Shown: positions 58,168 to 64,000 of the stretch, one piece after another
Layout: every line of letters begins with the position of its first letter
Position numbering within the stretch: the stretch's first letter is position 1
Origin: Serpula lacrymans var. lacrymans S7.9
Taxonomy: Eukaryota > Basidiomycota > Agaricomycetes > Boletales > Serpulaceae
Assembly: GCF_000218685.1 (NCBI RefSeq)
Contig: NW_006763309.1
Coordinates: 380,060 to 444,059 of the forward strand
DNA length: 64,000 bases
Reading direction: 5' to 3'
Program-made: the position numbers and the translations under genes
Notes under the pieces: model-generated
Databases searched by the model: none
What the model saw: only the letters and a program-made list of their open reading frames with translations
What the model was told of the DNA's origin: nothing

Positions 58168-61100
58168 TTAGTGCATGGACAACAATCTTCCTGCAATAAG
58201 GCAATCTTTCACCCATGAGAGGTGAACGAGTTTCACACCGTCCTGGCGTAGGGACACGCCCGCTTCGCCATTGTCTTTAACGACAACATAATCAAAAGAG
58301 GCCAAATCGCTTTTCGAGGCGTATTTAATGTCGGACACAGCCTCCACACGGTCCGCTCCCATGGCAAGTATAATATAGGGTACCGTCCGACTTGCTTCTT
58401 TAGCTCGTTCTGCATCTGAGTTGACCTGTCGGAGGGGATACGTCAGTACAGGACATGAAATGTCAGGGTTAATTGGCATACCTTCTTGGCTCTTGGCAAC
58501 GGCACAAAGTCAGCACCAACACATACGACCGATTTGAGGCTGAACAACTTTGAAGCCACTGGGTTGTACATGATTTCGCTCAGATGCTCGGGACTGTTGC
58601 CCCAGTCCATATCTATAAGTTGTGACACCCGTGCGTGCAGAACTTCAGAGAAACCTGCAGGAAGCAAATACGACTGCCATTCCTTCTCTCTTTCCCCTCC
58701 CTGGGGACATCAGCTGGAATCTAAATAGATAAGATAGCAAATGTTCTTACCATTTTGAGGCCTCGAAGAAGCCAATCAAAAGAGATACATGGAATCCCCA
58801 GAGCAAGAGCAATGAGAAATTTTGGCTTTTGATTTGCATCATCAGACAGGAGGAAAACACGTTCTATGCCATATTTCGGATTCCAACGGATATCGTCCTT
58901 CAAAGCGACCCAACGCTTGTTGCCCTGGCTATGCGTGCCATTCATAAGAAAGATGTTCGACCATTCCTCGATAACAACCCCGCCATGACTCTTGATCAAG
59001 CTCGTGACGGTGTCTCTGTCTGCATCCCGATTGGAGTTGGTAGCACTAAGAGTAACCACTAAGCCTGTCTTGGCCAGTACTTTGCTTTCGCTTTTGGTAG
59101 ACGTGGTGCTCTGAATAGACACCTTAGATGGCGAAGGAGTTGCTTTGATTGGTTTAGGTTTGACCATGGCGACGATCAACTCTGCAGAGAGCATCCGATC
59201 TTTCCATTGGCTTGCGAGCGTTCGGCTGGCGATTCTGATGTCGGCGGTTTCGACTTCTGAAGTGATGACTTTGGACCCATTGTCAACTTCAACGCGAACC
59301 ACACCTTCGGTTTCAAGTCCATCGGCGTAAGTCACTTTTCCTCTGAGACCTCCTTCAACCATAATGACATTATCGCCAACCTTTAGCTGGCAACGGCGCA
59401 TTCGTGTGATATCTACCACGTCCTCGGTGTTGTCGTCGAATTTAACCAAATAACGCGTAGATGACGGACTTTGCAAGGAATGGACAGTACCAGAGTAGTA
59501 ATGTCCATCCTGCTTCCACAACGCGAATACACGTGTCGGAGGTTCAGACATCGTTCGACTTGCTGATGCTACTGACCGCAACCGTTTGGCAGGTCGCATT
59601 GATGGAGCTGGAGTGACAGATTGTTTACTGGTCCTTGTCGAAGCCCTTGAAGCAGCCCGTAATGGCTTAGCGTCTGCCCCACGTTTGCGTTTGCGAGAAC
59701 CTACATCTATCTCTTGCTTTGGTGAATCGACATCCATATCATCATCAGCTGTGGGCTCAAAGTTGTCTTCCTCCTCTTCCTCCTCCTCCTCTTCGTCGTC
59801 TGTAACAGGTGCAGATTTCTCGCGATTGTTAACACCAGAGTGGCCATGATGCTGATTAGATACCGCTGCATGCCCTGGTCCAGCTCCTCGGGAAGGCACT
59901 TTCTCTGGGACCTTTTTCACAGCCCGACTGCGCTTTGCTGAAAGAACGGCAGCAAGTGGTACTTCTGTCTCATCTTCATCCTGGGTCTCTTCTTCAACAG
60001 TATTTGTTGGCTCAAAAGAATCGTCCACAACCTCTCCTGGTGGAGAATTCATACGACTTTTCCCTTGAGGCACCTGCCGTTTCACTGGAGTTTGAACCTT
60101 GGGCTGCGAGCGATGTGTAGGAGTGGATGCTTGTTGTTCTGCACGGGTTGGTTCAGAATCGGGGATAATCTCCGTTGTATCGCTGTGTACGTGAATTCGG
60201 CGAGGTCGGTGATTTGTTATTGGCTGATTTCCCTCGTCTGCATTAAGTTCGTGAGCGTCATTAGGACCAGAGCTTTGAACAACGACTTCAGCTGTAGCGT
60301 CGAATGATGGAACACATTGTGTGTCTGCGCTACGAGAAGGAGGTGGAACTTTACCCTTATCCCCGTGCTCCTTTAACATACGATCCAGCCGCCACTTCTT
60401 ATCTGGATTCACCATGGAAAATATACTACGTGGAGCACTGGAGGCTACAGTTGGGATCGCAGCGGGAGTTAAATGGGACGAGGCCATGTGACTACCTCCA
60501 GGAATTGCGTTGTCCTCGACGTTGGGTTCGACATCGTCAGGTTGAGTAGCAGGTAGCTCCGTGGGCTGCGTGTCTTGAAGTGGTTCGGATGGCTGAGTGG
60601 GCTCAGAATCTCTTTGAATATCACCATGGCTCGATTCCCGATCGAGAAGCCTCTCGTAGGATGAGTTGAGCTGGCTAAATTCGAACGTCTGTGTCGATTC
60701 CTGGTGGTCATGATTTCTGCTATCACTATAAGACTGATCATGAAAGAAGTCATTCCTAGACTGAGATTGCGCAAACTGTGAGAATTGCGACGACTCTGAG
60801 GAACTCGCTGAATAGGAGGGAGTACCGGCGATTTTGGTGGCGTCGGCATTAGAAGAGTGAGTAGTAGACTCGCGGGCCTTCTCTGCAGAATAAGCTAGCA
60901 TTGCAGCGCTCATGAAGGACATCTCTTCTTGGGGTCCAGACGTAGTTTCTTCTGCAATAGGAGCCCCTTGCGTTGACACTGTTCCAAGGTCGGAGAGTGG
61001 CACATTGAACTGCTTATTAGAGGCAAGAAAATATTTTTCGTCATCTTGTGACACAGCACCACCAAAAGAATCCTGAGACGAAGAAGGTGGAGGACTATTA

Positions 61101-61784
61101 GGGTATCGGGTGGTAGGAGCTGCCATAGATTTGAGGTTAGTGATAGGGATAGGTTGATTCTTCTCGATTGAACGAGACAAGTGGGGAGGAGCAACTTTTG
61201 AATCTAGTGGCAAATTTACTGTAGAACAACGATGATCCTTTGTTGACCACTTACCATAATGTTTCCTTTGAGGATCCTTTGTGTTACTAGTCGAGACAGG
61301 CCGTTCGTGGCGTATAGAAGTTTCATGAAGTGACGTTATGCTGGGGGGCGATGATGATCCAGGTCGCGTGGGTGCTTCGTGTCTACTCTTGCTCGATGTT
61401 AACCCAGATCCTTTCCGTGCGCCACTGTGGTCAGGTTGTGCTACACGCTCATTCTGACTTTGCGTTCCCGCTAAACCATGGAATCGATATTTTGGAGCAA
61501 TATTTCTTATTGGCGGTATCATAGAGTCAGATGAAAACTCCTGCGTTTCATTAATGTCGTTTTCTGGTCTGTTGGAAACACCATCCTTCGACCGCCCCAC
61601 GCGTCCTGAGTCCACAGCCGTGACCTTGGATCTGCTGGGAAGCACATTCTGCAAGATTTGTGTTGGCTGAGACTCAAAAGGATCACTTTTCGTATTCAAG
61701 TATATCGTGAAAAGGTGAGACCATGATTGTGAAGCCAACAGAACGCCGCATAAAAACGCACCTCAAATTGTTGAATAGGTCCAT
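58168..61784 (-). CDS. DNA-damage checkpoint adaptor, Rad9/Crb2/53BP1-like
   Basis: Checkpoint mediator that binds modified nucleosomes at breaks and recruits effector kinase. The start is the ATG at 61782-61784 (MDLFNNL), spliced over 61686-61761 to SDPFESQPTQILQNVLPSRS; the unspliced frame opens only at a TTG. A roughly 700-residue disordered region carries many SQ/TQ sites (ETQEFSSDS, TQPSEPLQDTQPTELPATQP), typical of Mec1/ATR targets. Near residues 720-850 is a tandem-Tudor-like region (RVFALWKQDGHYYSGTVHSL, RYLVKFDDNTEDVVDITRMR). Tandem BRCTs follow (GLVVTLSATNSNRDADRDTV, GGVVIEEWSNIFL, ALALGIPCISFDWLL; then YVVVKDNGEAGVSLRQDGVK and LVHLSWVKDCLIAGRLLSMH). Domain order equals that of 53BP1/Crb2. 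Confidence 0.9.
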
Positions 61785-61801
61785 GTCCCCTGTGGTCACC
61801 A

Positions 61802-61932
61802 ACGCGCTAGATAAAACTTGTCTAGATAATCCTTATCCCCGACCGAGAAATATTAGTTCACGCTGTTATACTTGGACGCGATGGCCAACAAATAGCGGGT
61901 AGTATGTATGCCCCACTCAGGTGTGGAACGCG
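61802..61932 (-). promoter_or_regulatory. Three ACGCG elements upstream of the Rad9-like gene
   Basis: ACGCG occurs at 61802-61806, 61876-61880 and 61928-61932, within 150 nt of the Rad9-like start, in the 371-bp divergent region shared with OTU1. This is the MBF core motif; expected chance count for such a length is well below one per strand pair. Confidence 0.35.
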
Positions 61933-62155
61933 ACTGGTGCACAACATTCAGGCGCTAAGCGTTTTACTCTCGGCGAAAGGTAGGGCTGTGTATCTGTATT
62001 TGCACTGTGGCGACTATATAGCTCTCTGTAAGTAATCCACCGTGGTTATGTTCTTTTGTATACATGAAGACTTGTTTCTTAGGCTCTGATTCCTTCACCA
62101 TCACAACTCGGAGATTGCAGATCATCTCTAATCAAATCATAATCAGGTTTTGATA

Positions 62156-63606
62156 ATGGCGCCTCTTCGACTACGGCATCCTGAGGGTGTATCTACTATT
62201 CAGCTTGATCTGAGCACTTCAACCGTGGAAGGACTGCAGGAGGAGATATACAAACTGTCTGGAATACCTCATTATCAGCAAGAGAGTATGTCTTATCATC
62301 TGACAAGTCGCTCCGATGAGTTGGAAACGTCTAACCTACACTATCCCTAGTCAAATCGGGATATCCACCACGAGCTCATGTTATCGTCCCCGAACTTCCT
62401 CTTTCAAGCCTGGGATTGAAAGCAGGAGATCAAGTCATTGTTAGTAGGAAGGCAGGCTTTACCGTTCAATCTTCCGCAACGACAACCGGCAGGTCCGATG
62501 CTATATCCTCTGGCTCAAAGCTGGTTTCGGGTATCTCACCAAGGCCAGAAACGGTCTCTCAGCAGCCACAGATATCTTCGAAAGCGACCGGTCCCGACTC
62601 TGTCGCCACTGATGGCGGTTTCCTGATTCATAGAGTGCGCATATAATCCAATCTCGATTATTCTCTAGGGATTATAACGCACATCTTTAGGTCGTACCAG
62701 ATGACAATTCATGTCTTTTCTCATCGGTCGCCATTGTGTTCGAGCAAGACATCGCTAAAGCCACCCACGTCCGCAAAAGTAAGGATATGTAGACAATACC
62801 CGTCGAGTGGAAGTTAAACTGTGCATTGCGTATCCGTAGTTGTCGCCGATGGCATACGAAGTGATATGGAAACATACAGCGAAGCTATTCTGGGGTATGC
62901 AAAATTTGCATATATCCAAGTAACTGGATAATGCTCGCATAGTCCTGACTTTCCTTTGACATATCTGATAGCTGTCCTCGCGACCAATATATCGCAACCA
63001 TCCTTAAACCATCCACCTGGGGCGGCGCCATCGAATTGTCGGTCCTTGCCAAACATTATGCCACGGAAATAGCTTCTGTCGACGTGGAAACTGGTCGGAT
63101 TGATCGATTCGAGCCTCCCACAGACATGCAATCAGGAAATCGGTCAGTAATTGTCCAGAAACCGGGACTTATGTACTCATGCATCATGTACAGTTGTATC
63201 CTGGTGTATTCCGGCATCCACTACGATGCTGCATCTTTGTCGCCTATGGAAGATGCACCACCAGAATGGCATCAGACGGTATTCCCTATTGTATGCGTAG
63301 AGACCTTTCACACACATTTCCTGTGCACTAAACAAAAATCATATAGGTTGCTGCAGATGCCCAAGATCCAATTCTAGGAGCTGCGAAGAAGCTTGTAGAT
63401 ATCCTACGTTCCAAGAGGGCATTCACGAACACTTCTACCTTTGATCTCAAATGCCAGGTATCTTTTCTCAGCATCATGTTGATATGTTCGCCGTGCTAAC
63501 AAACTCCTGACCATGTAATCAGGATTGTGGTCAAGGCCTGAAAGGAGAGAAAGGTGCAAGAGAACACGCACAGCAAACAGGGCATGTCAGATTTGGAGAG
63601 TATTAG
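62156..63606 (+). CDS. OTU1: Ubiquitin thioesterase OTU1 (YOD1)
   Basis: Deubiquitinase working with Cdc48/p97 in ER-associated degradation. The N-terminal UBX-like domain starts MAPLRLRHPEGVSTIQLDLS and includes HVIVPELPLSSLGLKAGDQV. After a Ser/Thr-rich linker comes the OTU fold with the catalytic block VVPDDNSCLFSSVAIVFEQD (Asp and Cys), later ISTILKPSTWGGAIELSVLA, and the His motif YSGIHYDAASLSPM. A C-terminal C2H2 zinc finger (CQDCGQGLKGEKGAREHAQQ, then TGHVRFGEY) ends the protein at TAG 63604-63606. All catalytic residues and the zinc ligands are present. Six or so short introns. Confidence 0.95.
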
Positions 63607-63818
63607 CTACGCAAGCAGCGGGAATGAATTGTATAAACACCCCAAGTCACAACATGTGTATAATATGCAGAATTCACTCATCGCTAAGTACTTTATGTGG
63701 GTGATGATTACACACATGCTATGTTTGTATTTATTGAACGTTAAGTATGTATATAAATTCTTAGAGTACTGTATGCCATGTACTCACTAGTATTTTGCGG
63801 GAGGCAATACAGAATGCG
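63607..63818. other. Convergent 3' region, no gene seen
   Basis: AT-rich spacer between OTU1 and the AP endonuclease 3' end; probably two facing 3' UTRs. Confidence 0.5.
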
Positions 63819-64000
63819 CTAACTTGAAGGCACAAGCACAGCTGAACTCGCGAGCTCCATAACTACTGGAACATGGTCAGAGGCGCCGTATATTTCGCTG
63901 CGGATCTCGCACATCTTGACGTGTTCGGTAAGACGCTGACTGAGCACAACTGTTATGTTTGGACAGAGTAAAATAGTTAGCGTATACTGCACATCTAATA
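63819..64000 (-). CDS. ExoIII-family AP endonuclease, C-terminal part (partial)
   Basis: Only the last exon is inside the window: 63819-63949, encoding VLSQRLTEHVKMCEIRSEIY followed by GASDHVPVVMEL and a short tail ending LVPSS with TAG at 63819-63821. The SDH-x-P motif (Asp-His catalytic pair) and the CEIR.EIYG lead-in are the C-terminal signature of ExoIII/APE1-type abasic-site endonucleases used in base excision repair. A candidate intron (gtatacgc...aacag) runs from 63950 to about 63987. The rest of the gene lies beyond the window edge, so it is partial by truncation, not broken. Confidence 0.7.
   Translation of the reverse strand, partial: LDVQYTLTILLCPNITVVLSQRLTEHVKMCEIRSEIYGASDHVPVVMELASSAVLVPSS

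Overview
This window looks like a gene-dense piece of nuclear DNA from a filamentous basidiomycete, most likely a mushroom-forming Agaricomycete. The evidence is many short introns (mostly about 45-60 nt) cutting almost every gene, compact intergenic gaps, and protein families typical of that group: SCAMP, CHMP7, Naa25/Mdm20, mitochondrial transhydrogenase, and a secreted double-psi beta-barrel protein with an N-terminal Cys-rich segment. I saw no transposon, virus, CRISPR array or bacterial operon. All products were named by reading translated exons; no database search was run.

Layout. 0.3-2.7 kb (-) poly(A)-binding protein; 3.2-4.5 (-) SCAMP; 5.4-6.5 (+) secreted RlpA/expansin-like protein; 7.1-9.2 (-) Dal5-type MFS permease; 10.3-11.5 (+) ribosomal protein uL30 (L7), with a probable box C/D snoRNA in an intron; 12.2-16.6 (+) proton-translocating NAD(P) transhydrogenase; 17.0-18.4 (-) nucleotide-sugar transporter; 19.2-20.4 (-) mitochondrial adenylate kinase; 20.8-22.1 (-) Coq11-like short-chain dehydrogenase; 22.5-22.8 (-) Nce101; 23.0-26.9 (+) NatB subunit Naa25; 27.2-29.7 (+) GPI transamidase Gaa1; 29.8-31.5 (-) TAF7; 31.6-35.1 (+) Mediator Med16; 35.4-42.3 (-) Atg2; 42.6-43.7 (-) RPA2; 44.0-45.6 (-) CHMP7; 45.9-47.8 (+) PQ-loop protein; 48.1-50.0 (+) intronless membrane protein of unknown function; 50.4-51.7 (+) DapA-family aldolase; 52.2-53.3 (+) leucine-rich protein; 53.5-54.7 (-) LisH-CTLH-CRA protein; 55.1-55.8 (-) unknown; 56.0-57.7 (-) chromodomain protein; 58.2-61.8 (-) Rad9/Crb2/53BP1-like checkpoint protein; 62.2-63.6 (+) OTU1 deubiquitinase; 63.8-end (-) 3' part of an AP endonuclease.

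How the genes relate. Most are housekeeping genes with no operon logic, but some neighbours share a theme. NNT, adenylate kinase and the Coq11-like protein are all mitochondrial. TAF7 and Med16, two parts of the Pol II initiation machinery, are divergent across only 167 bp. RPA2 and the Rad9-like gene, both DNA-damage/replication factors, each carry ACGCG elements close upstream of the start codon. SCAMP, Gaa1, Atg2, CHMP7 and the PQ-loop protein belong to the endomembrane system.

The most notable signals are at gene-structure level: a 4-nt microexon in NNT and a 16-nt microexon in RPL7, both required by reading frame; three GC-AG introns; an intronic snoRNA whose antisense element matches large-subunit rRNA; and several perfect inverted repeats in promoters or introns. 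No clearly new multi-gene system was found.
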